A program made the position numbers and the translations under genes. The notes beneath the pieces are model-generated. The model had not been told where the DNA came from. It made no database searches and saw only the letters and a program-made list of their open reading frames with translations. Positions 1-12,283 of a stretch of 64,000 nucleotides of DNA are shown piece by piece; the stretch's first letter is position 1, and each line of letters starts with the position of its first letter. This DNA is from Amphimedon queenslandica. Taxonomy: Eukaryota; Porifera; Demospongiae; Haplosclerida; Niphatidae. The stretch covers positions 70,591 to 134,590 of the forward strand of contig NW_003546475.1 in assembly GCF_000090795.2 (NCBI RefSeq). The letters are read 5' to 3'.

Positions 1-16
1 TATGTTGTCTTAATAG

Positions 17-368
17 GAGATACTTTAATGATGAAAGCCTTGCTGGAGATACCATTTACTTCATTTATCAAGGAAGAATGCTACAGGATACAAGTGGTAC
101 CTTAATAGAATTAGGAATTAGTGATCAAACATCAGTTCATGTTCACATCAGACGAGGGACTTCAGGACAAGCAAGACTAGACCAAGACAGACCACATGAA
201 CAATGTGACATTTCAATATTATTTTTTCCCTTATTTAGTGTTATTTTACTACTCTGTTGGGCTGGTCTTTTATATTGGCCTCAAGCCTTCACTCTCTTTC
301 CAAAGTTAATGCTTTTTGTACTCTCTGTTAGTTTTGCATATTTATATTATAGATCTCGTTTGTCATAA
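17..368 (+). CDS. TMUB-like ubiquitin-domain membrane protein, 3' end only
   Basis: This is the last exon of a transmembrane and ubiquitin-like domain protein (TMUB1/2 family). The upstream exons lie outside the window. A pyrimidine-rich stretch ending in AG at 15-16 is a likely splice acceptor. The first 35 or so residues form the second half of a ubiquitin-like fold (FIYQGRMLQD, then a TLIELGI strand and HVHIRRG), as in TMUB proteins. A linker leads to two hydrophobic segments (roughly 196-260 and 300-350) and a short tail ending in YYRSRLS, the usual TMUB carboxyl end. Family members sit in the ER or endosomal membrane and act in protein quality control and trafficking. An AATAAA lies at 392-397, just after the stop. 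The frame also reads back to base 3, so the exon start is an inference. Confidence 0.75.
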
Positions 369-687
369 GTATGTTTTTAGTAAAACAACTAAATAAAACT
401 ACAACAAAACAAAAGTGGCATACATACATATAAACATGGTAAGCCCATGAAAATGTACTAATAACACAATAAGACAATAATAAAACTTCCATACAAACAT
501 TAAGTAAGAAAATAAGTTAGTGTGATATTGCGTACACAAAGATTATTCTAATACACAACATCATTAGTAGAGTGGTGTTGAGTAATAAAGGTAAGTTATA
601 CTGATGAAAAGAGAGGAATACATGCAATTTACAAAACTACCATTAGTCCGAGTTTCGGGTATTTGTACTTCACAGTCAAGTGACTTT
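369..687. other. Convergent 3' spacer
   Basis: This spacer lies between the TMUB-like gene (+) and the collagen gene (-). It holds the poly(A) signal of the former at 392-397 and presumably the collagen 3' untranslated region. No other gene is visible. Confidence 0.5.
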
Positions 688-3600
688 TTATGCATAGCAA
701 ACCTCTCCTAAACTAACAGTCAGAGTTTCATCTCCTGCAAGAGATGATACATCAATGTCCACAACAGGCAGTGTGTGTGCTAGTCTAGTATCTATAGTAT
801 AAATGTTACTATTGCCTTGATTCTACACAATAAGAAATAGATTAACATTGGAATAAAAGAAAAATGTTCTTACCTTACAACCTAATTCCATTTCAAGTGA
901 ATAGTCTTTGTTGTTTTCCTTATAATTCTCGATAGATATTACCTGTCCATTCCATCCATACATTCTCATTGGTTGTCCATTACAGCTCATAGCTACAGAT
1001 TGAACTGCTTTGTAACTGTACATGGCTAGTGCTTCAAGTTGGTGCTTAGCACGGCCATAAGAAAATACCTTTTCTTTCTATAAAATCATTTAATTTAGAA
1101 ATTGGCATTTATTTGCAATGCTATACCTTGCAAGCCATTAAACTATGTGCATCATCACTATTCTGCTTGCATTCTAATCCTGAGAAGTCCTACATAAAAG
1201 GTACATATACATGTACATATATAATACAAAATGTGGTTTGCCACTTCACCATGATGCTAGTTGAGGATTTTACACATGAAAACCATTCGCCATTGAAAAT
1301 TTCCATTTTGCGACATGTAACTTCAAGTGCATCACGATTGCTGCCACCATTGGGATCAATATAATAAGTAGTATCTGAAATTATTCATTAAACAACACAT
1401 AATATTTTATAAGTATTATTACTTGGTGTAATTTCAATTTCCATTGAAAGATCGTGGCAAGATATAGCAGGATGTTCCAGTGTTCCATATTTAGGAAGTT
1501 CAATATCAACAGCATTATCAGGTCTGATACCATGACCAACATAATAATGTGTTTTTCCAGGAGTAGTAGAGACTTGGCATCCAGAACACGTGCCACTCTT
1601 TCCCTAATAATTAAGAAATATAGAAGCGTGATGCTATTATTATACTCACAGGAGGTCCAGGTGGTCCAGGTGGTCCACGAGCACCCATCATTCCTTGATC
1701 TCCCTACAGTGACACGTACATGTACATTATAATTCATTAAGTTATTATTTCATACATCTCTTCCTGAGAAACCTGGAGGACCTGGTGGGCCAACAGGTCC
1801 AACAGGGCCAGTATCACCAGTTGGTCCAGCAGGACCTTGTTGACCCTAAGCAAGAAACAGTGAGTTAGGAATAAGCCAGTGTTTAACTTACTTGTGGGCC
1901 ACGTTGTCCTGGAGGTCCCTGAATACCAACTGAACCAGGAGAGCCAGGCTCTCCTGTTGAACCGCGAGGACCAGGAGGGCCAGTGAAACCTTTATCTCCC
2001 TATTATTGATCACTTATGTCTATGTATTTCTTTGCTTTATGTACTTTAGCTCCTTGCAATCCTGTTTGACCTCTTTCACCTGTGTCTCCCTTAGATCCAG
2101 TATCTCCCTTGCCTCCCTTTTCACCACGATCACCTGAACCTCCTTTCTCTCCCTAATAATACAATAATATGCCATAATAAGAATCACAAATCAGGCACTT
2201 ACAGTTCTTCCAGCTGCACCCTCAGGCCCAGCAGATCCTGGTGCTCCTGCAGTACCCTAAAAATTAATGTCATTACAATGACTACACTGCTGTGTCATTT
2301 CATTATTGACTTACAGGAATACCAGGTGATCCAGGAGATCCAGTAGGTCCTGGTGGTCCAGTAGGTCCCTAAAATTATAATTAAATTTGATAATAAAATA
2401 TTATAGCCATACACAATACTTACTGTTGCTCCTTGAACACCATCAGCTCCATTCTTACCATCAGCACCAGCATTACCCTAGCATTGAAATGTTATCATTA
2501 TAAATACACATAATAAGTTAAATATTACTGGAGCACCATCTCGTCCAGCAGGTCCACCTGGTCCTGTTGCACCTCTTTCTCCCTATAGTAGCAAATCAAT
2601 ACACAGTAGCAGTATTATCATATCAAATGTGTACTTTCAATCCTTTAGTTCCTGGTAAACCCCTAGGACCTTGAGGGCCTTGATCTCCTTCTTGCCCTGA
2701 TGGTCCTCTAGATCCAGAAGGTCCAACTGGTCCAACAGGTCCTGGGGCACCATCATGTCCTGGTAAGCCTGGTGGTCCACTTGGTCCAGCTGGTCCTGCT
2801 CCACCATTATCTCCTGTAGATCCTTTCTCTCCTGGTCTGCCTTGAGTACCTACGTCACCCTGTGGTCCGGGAGGTCCACGAGATCCCTGAGGGCCAGGAG
2901 GTCCTCTTGGTCCTTCTGTTCCTATACTTCCTTTAGCTCCAGAAGGTCCAGGACGACCCTAGTGTACAAATCCATAATTACATTATTGGTAATATTTTTT
3001 GCAAGCAATACTTGTGTTCCAGGTGCACCAGGTCCTCCATTCAATCCCTGGCGACCTTGAGGTCCAGCTACACCAGCATCTCCTTTATCACCTTTACCTC
3101 CATTAGAACCACCGTCTCCTTTGCTTCCCTATTTGTTCCCTGAAATGCTATTAGTATTAGCTATCTAAAATACCTTTGCACCACGAGCTCCATCTGCTCC
3201 TGGAGTTCCATCATTTCCTTGAGATCCAGCTTCACCTTTCTCTCCCTTAGCACCACTTGGACCCCCTGGTCCTGCAATACCAGGACTACCTTGTAATCCA
3301 GGAGTTCCACCAACACCAGGTGCACCCTATACATGCATCATTAAGTACAATCATATAATAGTTCTTTTCAAACTTACACGAGGTCCTGCAGGACCTTGTG
3401 CTCCCGCATCTCCATCTTTGCCAGCAGGTCCCTATATTTAATCATTGGGTACATGCACTTTGATTAGCTGTTATGATTAACATACTAGAGGTCCTCTATC
3501 TCCACGTGCTCCAACTTGTCCAGCTGGTCCAGCTGGTCCCATTGCTCCAGGTTCTCCAACTGGGCCTGCTGGTCCAGGAAGACCTTGTTCACCCTATCAT

Positions 3601-6275
3601 TTAGTGGTGGAGTTTCCTAGCTACATGTATTAATCTATCAATACTTACTCTTGCACCACGACCTCCTTGTTCACCAGCAGGTCCAGGAGGCCCGTTGGGT
3701 CCCTGAGGACCAGGAATACCAGGAGCACCATCTAATCCATTAGCACCATCTTTTCCCTTTCATAATTATACATAAAACTGAATGCATTATACATAAACTC
3801 ACAGGTGGTCCAGTGTTACCATTATCACCACGTGGTCCAACATCACCACCGTCTCCCTGTTATATTTGCTCATAGTATAATACAAGCAATAGATAAGATA
3901 CTGACTTTGTCTCCCTTTTCTCCACCTATTCCTTTTTCACCTGGACCACCTTTGTCTCCTTTAAATCCTTGTGCTCCTTGAGTTCCATCTGGCCCAGGTG
4001 GTCCAGCACTTCCTGGAGGACCAGCTGTCCCTGGTGGCCCACTGGGTCCCTATTATTATAACTGAATAATATTAAATGGTTAGTTGCACTATGTACCGGA
4101 ACTCCAGAAAATCCTACATCTCCTCTTTCACCTCTATCTCCTTTCATGCCCTATCAGTAAAGCTAATAAAAATTTTAGACATTTTTAAATGCATTACTTG
4201 AGCACCAGACTCTCCTTTGACACCACGTTCACCATCTACTCCATTCTTGCCCTGAAACAATTTGAAACTACATGTACACTCTAGCAATATCTTAAACTTA
4301 CAGAAAGACCAATTTGACCTCTGTCGCCTTTAGGTCCTTGTGCTCCAGATGGGCCCTATTCAGTTGTACCATATCAATCCATTAAAATTATATAATTAGC
4401 TTACAGATGGTCCTGGACCCCCACTTGGGCCAGGTACTCCTTGTGCGCCAGGTTCTCCACGTAATCCAGGTCCACCAGGTGATCCATCTCGTCCATTAGC
4501 TCCAGATTCTCCATCTTGACCAGGTTGTCCTGCAGCTCCATCTGCACCATTGCGTCCAGATTCACCAGGAAGGCCTGGTGCTCCCATAGGACCAGGTGAC
4601 CCCTAGTATCATTTACAATTAAATGTTAAATAAGATAAATGACACTTACTCTAGCTCCTGGAGCTCCTCTAGATCCAGGTAATCCTGTTTGTCCTCTTTC
4701 ACCATCTTTTCCTGGAGCTCCTGCTGCACCTGGAGTTCCCCGCACACCAGGAAATCCCTACGTCCATGATATAAAATAGGACATAATTTATTTTAAAATC
4801 ATACAGGTCCTCCGTTGTCACCAGTAGGTCCAGGTGGGCCTCTTATACCTCTAAGACCACGCCTGCCAGGTGATCCAGTTTGACCAGAAGGTCCAGGAGC
4901 TCCAGTTGGTCCAGGAGGACCTTGTTCACCGTCACTTCCAGGAGGTCCTTGAGTAATAATCACTCCATGAACTATTTGCAGACATCAACAAATAATCATA
5001 CCAGCTTGTCCAGCAGCTCCATTGTCACCAGGTCTTCCAGGAGGCCCAGCTGCCCCACTAGGTCCTAATGGTCCAGCAGGTCCTGGCAATCCACCTGTTC
5101 CTTGCAATCCAACAGGTCCCTATTCATGCAAATACAATTGCTGATAACAGTCAAGTTGTTACGTACAGTAGGTCCACTTGGGCCTGGATCACCACGATTT
5201 CCTTTTTCACCCTGTGCTCCAGAAGATCCATCTCTTCCACTATCTCCCTGGCTTCCTTTTTCTCCAGGAACTCCAGAACTTCCAGTAACTCCACCTTCTC
5301 CTTTTTGTCCCTTTGAACCATGTAATCCAGGAAGACCAGGGCTTCCGTCCTTTCCATTAGGACCAGTAGGTCCCTGAGGACCATCTTGTCCTGGGTGCCC
5401 ATCACGACCAGCAGTACCTGGAGCACCAGCAGCACCACGCTCTCCTCTTGCACCAGGTCCTCCCTGATGTTAAAATTAAAACATATATTAAGTTGTTCAA
5501 CTAACAGGTAAACCCCTTGGTCCACTATGTCCAGGATCTCCTTGAGGTCCTTTTTCACCAGAGGATCCAGGATTACCAGCATCACCATCGCGTCCTCTGT
5601 CTCCTTGAGGTCCTTTAGGTCCTTGAGCTCCAGGTGGTCCTTGAGTACCAGTAGCTCCCTTAATGTTCATAAAGTAATTATTGAGAAATGTAAACTTACA
5701 GGTGGTCCAGGAGGTCCTTGTTCTCCGTCAACTCCATCTTTACCATCGGCACCCTGTCAAATAATGAAAACTCTTTATAAAACATAATATACATGTACTT
5801 ACATCTGCTCCTCGTTGTCCAAGAGCTCCAGGAGGTCCACGAGATCCTACGGGACCTTGCGATCCTCTATTGCCAGTGGGACCTTGTCTGCCTTCTGGAC
5901 CAGATGAGCCCTAATGATAGTTATTATTTCAATTTCTATCAAAATTGAAACAATTGTAACTTACAGGAGGACCAGGGGGTCCAGCAGCTCCTTGAATACC
6001 AGGTGATCCCTAAAATTAGAAATGAACAACATTTAGACCTACAATTCAATAGGTACTCACAGGAGGTCCAGGGTCACCTTGTACACCCCCTCCAATTCCC
6101 TTGTCCTAATCAGTATGTGAAATCAAAAATAATTATTAGCACTAAGTGACTAATTTACATCTGATCCAGAACATGTACTGGGGCATTTTCCTGGAGGTCC
6201 AGGTGGACCGGGTGGTCCTTGAACTTGAGCAGCAGCATAGCTGAATACTAATACAAGCAGTACCAATGGCTTCAT
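688..6275 (-). CDS. Fibrillar collagen alpha chain (many exons)
   Basis: This secreted fibril-forming collagen is read on the minus strand from ATG 6275-6273 to TAA 690-688. It starts with a signal peptide ([16 protein letters not shown]). A very short amino-terminal segment follows, with GPP triplets and a CPSTC motif. There is no VWC or thrombospondin-N domain. An uninterrupted Gly-X-Y helix runs over dozens of short exons to about 1650. The end is a COLFI C-propeptide with YYIDPNGG, a central block, and a terminal LPVVDID...VCYA matching vertebrate LPIVDIA...VCFL. At least three helix exons (4252-4199, 4356-4303, 3435-3382) are exactly 18 codons (54 bp) and begin with a Gly codon, the fibrillar-collagen exon unit. 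The C-propeptide has eight visible cysteines but lacks the Cys usual after DPN-x-G. Its start lies about 440 bp from the divergent ORC4 start. Exon borders were placed by eye. Confidence 0.93.
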
Positions 6276-6711
6276 TTTCTAGCCTGCAGTAGAATGAACA
6301 CTATTTCTGGTAGCAGAAAACCTAGGCCCTAAGCTCGGTTGCAGTCGAGCTCAAAGCAGCAAGGCAGAAAGTTGCAGTTCTTCCAACAGCCTCTCGAGAC
6401 TAGACTCCCGAGTCTTCCAACTGTCAAAATAGCTATGGCGGCGTGCATTTTAGCCGTGCGTCTGAATAATAGTATAGATGACTCTGAGAAAGGAGCCACA
6501 CTATTGAAAATGCCACAATGCTATCCGCACCACCTCTTCCAGCCATCAGCAACAAAAAGGCCGGGCGCTTCCTAAACCTTAGCTTTAAGTGAGGCTGATA
6601 GAGTCCTTACAGTAAGGCACCCGGGATATTCTCTGCGCAAAAATTGTTGGCGTGCGCTTGCGCACTGGGCATGCGCATAACGATCGACCGCCTTTTCCTC
6701 TCAAAATTAAA
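6276..6711. promoter_or_regulatory. Shared upstream region of collagen and ORC4
   Basis: These 436 bp separate two divergent starts and must hold both promoters. Close to the ORC4 start are a GC-rich palindrome TGCGCTTGCGCA (6653-6664) and GGGCATGCGCA (6668-6678). Both resemble NRF-1 sites (consensus YGCGCAYGCGCR). No TATA box is obvious on the ORC4 side. The promoter assignment comes from position; the factor is an inference. Confidence 0.5.
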
Positions 6712-9700
6712 ATGGCTACTGGAGGGGAGTGTGCCATGATGTCAGAGCTCGAAAAGGCAAGGCAATTTCTAGGGACCAGATTCTTTAGCCAAAGTTTTTA
6801 TGACTTTGAACACAAACCTAAATATTTAGAAGACGCTGTAAGGTACCACTGTACTATGATTGCTCTGGCATAATACTTGGAATTTTTTGTTTGATGAGTC
6901 TAGAACAGTAACGCAGCTATTAAACAGGAGTGCTAGTCATGGAGAGAGTAACTCTCTTTTAGTTATTGGACCAAGGGGTGTTGGAAAATCTTGGGTAAAA
7001 GCATTGTTCTAAATGTATAATTGAATAATCATAATTACATAACGAGCCAATGAATGCTATTGATTGATGCACACTGACATGTTTTGTGTATGAGGTCAGG
7101 CTGCACCTCACTAAATTTGATAGACTCTAATCACTCAGCCTGATGTCTGATATTAGTTACCTCAACTTATGTATAATTGAAAGGCTGACAAACTAATTAT
7201 ATAGTGCAATTTTGGCAAACCCTTTTTTGATCAGATTCCTTTTTAAATTCAATTTTTAGTAATAATGGCACTTAATATATCTTCAGGGGCGTAGCCAGGG
7301 GGGGGCAAGGGGGGCAATTGCCCCCCCCTTTTTTTAAAACTCAAAATTTTAAAATAATCAAATAATAAGCTGCTTTTGAAAGGAAAAGCTGTTCTACAAC
7401 TTACATATGAAAGGAAAAGGCCAAAGCAATCTTTCTATGATGCCATTATAAGGCTGAAAAGGTATTCAACGTTGCCAATGATCGGTCAAGAAGTCCGCCA
7501 TGTTGAAAAATAGGTGTAACCATGCCCCAAAAGGGCGTGGTTCCGCAAAATTTTGCGGCGCGCTTTGTGTGCCGCACAGCTTGCCCCCTCTTTCCAAAAA
7601 TCCTGGCTACGCCACTGATCTTGGCATTAATTTTTTTTATAATGATGCTTTAGAGTAAATTATGCTTTTATCACGCTAAAGTGCCCAGCATGTGTAGATG
7701 TAGTCTTGCCCCCCCCATTGAAGGGGCAGGGTGAGACTAATGTAGATCAAAATGTATGTATGGAAATATGAAGTACAGTGATTTTCCTTAAACTTGCATG
7801 ATAGAGAAGCAGAAATGTGTTATGCACATTTCTGCTTCTCTATCGTGCAAGTTTAAGAAACATCAATCTACTTCACCAGCCTATTTCCTTCTTAAAACTT
7901 GTAAACTAACTCTTTAGGATAGTGCCCTGTATTTTGTTTTGCTGATTTTGCAAAAATAAACCATTTTGTTTTTATAGTTGTAAATGTGATAAAAGTTGGA
8001 TGTATAGTATGAAATTAAAATTGAAAGATAGCATTTTTCAGAGGCCCTTTGCTATCTTCTATTTCTTCTGGAAATATTAAATAGTATCTTTGTTTTTAAA
8101 ACTTAGTCTTATTGAAAACTCATCATTTCATTGTGGCTGCACCCACTTATGTTCTGTGCACGTACATGTAGGCTGATATAAATAATGTGTGAAAATACTA
8201 TACCGTATAGTGGAATATTTTTAAGGGAATTAAATTTGGCAAATTTGGCGTTTTGATAGCCATTCGCCAAAATGAAATTCGCCATTTTGAACCATTATAT
8301 GCATGCTCAATGGCACGTGGCTACTAATTCTCCAATTACCAAAATTTAGCAATTTTGCCAGATTTAACTCCATCCAAAATTTCTCGCTATACGGTAAATG
8401 GTAGAAATCAGATCCTCTTACCACTAGTGTGACGAATTTTGATTTTTTTAATTATATTTTTTAGGTTGTTGAGAAAGCATTGTCTTCATCTGTGAATGAA
8501 GAACTATTCATTAAAGTTTATTTGAATGGTATAAAAATTTTTTGACTATTGTTTTACATGTATAAATGTATGTGTATGAAAGGATAGTAGCAAATTATAG
8601 GCTAAAAAAGTTTAAGATATTTATTGATAATCAAACTAGTTATTGTTGTTTTTTCATATTCTTTACAATTATTTGTACTATCGTACAAAGTAACTCCTGG
8701 GTTTCTCACAAAGCATGCTCAGTAATGTAAACAGCTTGCTTCATGAGCTGATGTGCACTTCAATATGACACATGGCATTGGGTGCAACTTTTAAAATTCA
8801 TCAAAAATTCAATTTTGATTGGAATCAGCTCAAATTTTCTACACAACATAAGAGCATGTATATATGTATCAGAAAATTTCTGCTTGGAATTTTGGTCAAA
8901 ACACCCTGTACTATAGCACAGGATCTTTGGCCTAATTTTTGAGCAACTGATAAGAACCTGCATGAGCCAAAATCCTGTGGGAAGCCATGATTAACTCATG
9001 TGCATAATTATTATTAATATTAAACTATCCTTTTTGCAAGTGGGAAACTAGAAAGAAAATACTCTTTTTCCTTTTATTACATTCTAGGGTTAGTCCATAC
9101 TGATGATTACCATGCCTTGTTGGACATTGCACATCAACTAGATGTACATTCACAGTTTGAAGATGAAAAGGTATTTGTCAATAAAAAGTATCAATAGTGA
9201 TAATTGCATTTTAGTTGTCATCTTCAGCTGCTCTTAATTACATGTTAGATGGGTTGCAGTCAGGTTAGGATCGTTGCTATACTCTTGCTAATAATTGATG
9301 TAATTATTACATTGTAGGTGACAGAAGGAATAAATGTGTCATATTCATCTTAGATGAGTTTGATTTGTTCACACAGCACAAGAACCAAACACTTCTGTAC
9401 AATTTATTAGACATTTGCCAAAGCCCAGTTAATCCCATAGCCTTGGTTGGTTTGTCGTGTCGATTAGTAAGTAAAAACTTATAAATACATGTGTATCAAA
9501 AGTAGATGGTAATGTTGTTTGTAATCTTTTTGTGCTATATACTTTAGGACATTAATCAATTATTAGAGAAGCGTGTCCTATCAAGATTTTCTCATCGAGT
9601 AGTTCACCTTTTTCCTCATTGTCAGTTTGAAGATTTTACAAGAATTTTTTTATCATTATTACAACTACCACCTGATAATGAACTTTGTCCTGGAACTCCA

Positions 9701-10702
9701 TTCTGTAAAAAATGGAATGAACATATTTTAGTGAGTCAAAAATTGTGACCATAATTGACAAAAGGTACCTTATGGCGGATAGGAAAATTGGTTTTTATAG
9801 CCTAAAAAAATCTAACTTCCTGAGCTCAATCTATCATAAAATTGCTTCAGAGGATGCAAAAAGTTACTATGTAACTTTTAGAAACAATAGATGTCTAACA
9901 GAGCACTCACAGGTTAATATTTTTCATTATAATGATGAATTTAAAAATCCGCCATAAGGTACCTTTTGTCAATTATGGTCACCATTAATTCATTGTTTTC
10001 CTTTAACAATAACTATAGGATCTTAGCAAAAATGATAGCGTTTTATCTATTCTCAAAACGATGCATCTAAACTCGCCAGATTGTCAGTCTCTCAAATCAG
10101 TATTAGTAAGTATCATAATGCTAGATGGAATTAATACAACACCAGTCTTATGCAGTGTCCAAGATAGGCAGTGATAGTGTTAACAATTTGACAGTTTCGC
10201 TATTACTTGAAAGTTATCATTTTGTTGTGTCGGGTCATCAGTCAAGACATTCATTATTACATGATCTCAGCATATTAGAGTTATATTTAATTGTTACATG
10301 CAAAAACATCTCCAGCAATGATCTGTATGAGTTTCTAAATTATGAAATCATATATGAAGGTACAGAAATTAAATTAATTAATAAAAATCACCTTATTATT
10401 ATCCTTATTCTTTAGAATATCATAAATATGCTTCCAAATATTCACACAATGAGCTATTTTTAAACAAAGGGATTGTTTTTAAAGTTGGTGTAATTTTGTT
10501 AATGAAAAAAATACATTATTTCTCTTAGGCCTTATCAAGACTTGTTAAATTAGAACTTCTTTGTCCGGTGTCATCTGCATCTTCAAATCCTGAAGAATAT
10601 CAGCATTTACAGTTAATGTTAAGTGACGATGAGATTACAAGTGCTGTTGATAGTTACAAGGAGTGTCCAACTGAACTGAAATATTTTTTGACTAATCAGT
10701 AG
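6712..10702 (+). CDS. ORC4: Origin recognition complex subunit 4
   Basis: ORC4 is an AAA+ subunit of the origin recognition complex, which marks replication origins in the nucleus. The model starts at [10 protein letters not shown]. Exons join at 6837/6899, about 6994/8465, and onward to TAG 10700-10702. The Walker A motif is GPRGVGKS, preceded by [10 protein letters not shown], as in animal ORC4. The Walker B region reads [11 protein letters not shown] (9345-9375). After it come [20 protein letters not shown] (sensor and arginine region) and a winged-helix part with [10 protein letters not shown] and a final [10 protein letters not shown]. An in-frame ATG at 6652 exists, but 6712 gives the family-like amino end. 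Intron 2 (about 6995-8464) carries three inverted-repeat elements. An AATAAA follows at 10714. All catalytic motifs are intact. Confidence 0.93.
7284..7617. mobile_element. Non-autonomous DNA element with GGCGTAGCCAGG ends
   Basis: This 334-bp element lies in ORC4 intron 2. Its ends are inverted copies, CAGGGGCGTAGCCAGG and the complement of CCTGGCTACGCCACTG, matching at 15 of 16 bases. Each is followed inside by G-rich or C-rich tracts. A 5-bp ATCTT is repeated on both flanks (7279-7283, 7618-7622). There is no coding capacity. The CAG start suggests a hAT-type MITE, but the flanking repeat is shorter than the 8 bp hAT elements normally leave. Confidence 0.7.
7787..7857. repeat. Near-perfect 71-bp hairpin
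   Basis: Two 33-base arms with a single mismatch (a G-U wobble in RNA) surround a loop of about 5 bases inside ORC4 intron 2. The loop is very short for a microRNA precursor. A small palindromic element is an alternative. Confidence 0.75.
8201..8395. mobile_element. CCGTATAGYGG-type MITE
   Basis: Inverted ends, TACCGTATAGTGG and the complement of CGCTATACGGTA, bound about 195 bp in ORC4 intron 2. A TA flanks both sides, as after Tc1/mariner insertion. The same ends bound the element at 53619-53826. It is non-coding. Confidence 0.6.
9745..9982. mobile_element. 238-bp inverted-repeat element
   Basis: Arms of about 36 bases start with GTGACCATAATTGACAAAAG and return as the exact complement at 9947-9982. 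The element sits in an ORC4 intron just after the exon coding KKWNEHIL. The open frame crossing it is a by-product and not a gene. Confidence 0.75.
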
Positions 10703-10793
10703 AATTATTATTTAATAAATTATTATAGCTCTAGTCTATTCAAGTATCCTGAGTTAATATCCAAAGGTGCCTGATTTGTGATTTACCTTAAAT

Positions 10794-12161
10794 ATGGCTG
10801 CTTTTAATGAGCAATTGTTGCATGACAAAATTCCAACTATTTTTGAACTTATAGCTGAAGACAGCATGTCACAGGCTCTGAGACCGGCAATAAGACATGT
10901 GACTAAAGTAATATCCCTTCTTCTACAGTAGATTATCATTGTTATTTATGGTTGCACAGATTGTCATTAGCAGTCTACCCAGCATTAGCAGACTCTCACG
11001 TTACATTGATGAGATATGCTTGGTTATTGAAGGTCTTGCTCAAGGATTGTTCCTGTGGAGATGCAGTGAGTTAGTGTTAGTCGTCAAACTATTGTAGTAC
11101 AGTGGTCTTTATTAGATGCTACAATTAGTGAGAAATTTTATGATCTTGAAAGATACAGTTGTAATGCATACAAGATGAGGCAAACTTTGAAATCGTTAGC
11201 TATAATGGTAATTATGATTTTCTGCTTTATATATAGCTAATTGTTTTTATTTTATAATAGCTCTTTGTGCCTTATGCATTGGCAAAAATTGAAAAGTGGT
11301 ACTTGCTTTTGTCTGAGGAGAGTGAGTTTGTCCCCTTAGAACAATCACGTAGTAATTTGAAGCAATCCTTCAAGTATTATGGTTTTTCGTCCATTCCTTA
11401 CATTTTTACATTATGGAGGGTGAGAAGTATTATTTCATTTTTGGTTAAGATTTTGTTTAGGCAGTGAAGTTTATATTCCAGTTGTTGTATTTGTGTCGCT
11501 ACTCACTATATTATTCACCTGAATTGTTTATGAGCAGTAAGGTCATTATAATTGCTGCTTAATTTTTATTGAGGGTATTAGGAGTTCAGTTAGTTAGAAA
11601 AATCGAAGTAAGTGCAATGCTTTTCCTAATTTTACTTGTTAAAATATAGCCTTTTACACCAGATAATGGTACAAAACATACCAGGTTAGTATTGATTATG
11701 CATAATCAAGGTGGTACAGTATTAATCCGTAGTAATGTTCTAAAAAAAGGAGTGCAATATGTTGGTCCGCTTTTTTTGTTTTTGCTTAAATTTATCGAGT
11801 GGTGGTATTCTGGAGAAAGACAAGGAGCAGTCAAGAAATTCAGATCACTTCCAAATCCGCAACCTCCACCACTCGCCACTCCAGAAGTAATAAATCATTA
11901 TTGAATATTATAATTCTTAAATTACTTAGATTAATCCATATACTTGTCCTCTCTGTCAAAAAGAGAGAAAGAACCCTACTGCTTTATCATGTTCAGGGTA
12001 AGCTCTTTTTTAAATATTATATATCCCTGCCCATTATGGCTTATAGGTATGTATTCTGTTATGTCTGTATCTATAATCATGTCAAAAATCACCACACATG
12101 CCCTGTTACTTTATTTCCTGCTGTTGAAAACCAACTTATACGAATATTTGTACAGAATTAA
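10794..12161 (+). CDS. PEX12: Peroxin-12, peroxisomal RING ubiquitin ligase subunit
   Basis: PEX12 sits in the peroxisomal membrane. With PEX2 and PEX10 it forms the RING complex that ubiquitinates the import receptor PEX5. Exon 1 (10794-10907) codes MAAFNEQLLHDKIPTIFELI with SMSQALRPAI, the conserved amino end. Further exons give YIDEICLVIEGLAQGLFLWR, ISEKFYDLERY, LFVPYALAKIEKWY and the signature FIEWWYSGE before a proline run (NPQPPP). The last two exons join within CSG|YVFC. They form the divergent RING: CPLCQKERKN, then YVFCYVCIYNHV and TCP. As in other PEX12 proteins the RING is incomplete compared with a two-zinc RING. The start lies only 92 bp after the ORC4 stop. The 3' end converges with hedgling, 122 bp apart. 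Confidence 0.92.
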
Positions 12162-12283
12162 AGACACAAAGAAACAATAACTATATTGATCATGTACTAA
12201 AAATTTTAGTAAAATACTGTAATAACTATAAATTATATTGCATGATTAAGACAAAAATTTGTGCATATTATGGGTAATTTGCT

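Noticed and set aside
1454-1737. Frames at the collagen C-propeptide (e.g. 118 codons on the minus strand)
   Set aside because: They join intron to exon in the wrong frame; the COLFI reading needs splicing at about 1605.
2842-5787. Open frames on the + strand and off-frame minus frames rich in Ser/Arg or Pro across the collagen gene
   Set aside because: They are shadows of Gly-X-Y coding exons and lack their own splice or start context.
9745-9957. 70-codon frame on the + strand
   Set aside because: It lies entirely within an inverted-repeat element in an ORC4 intron.
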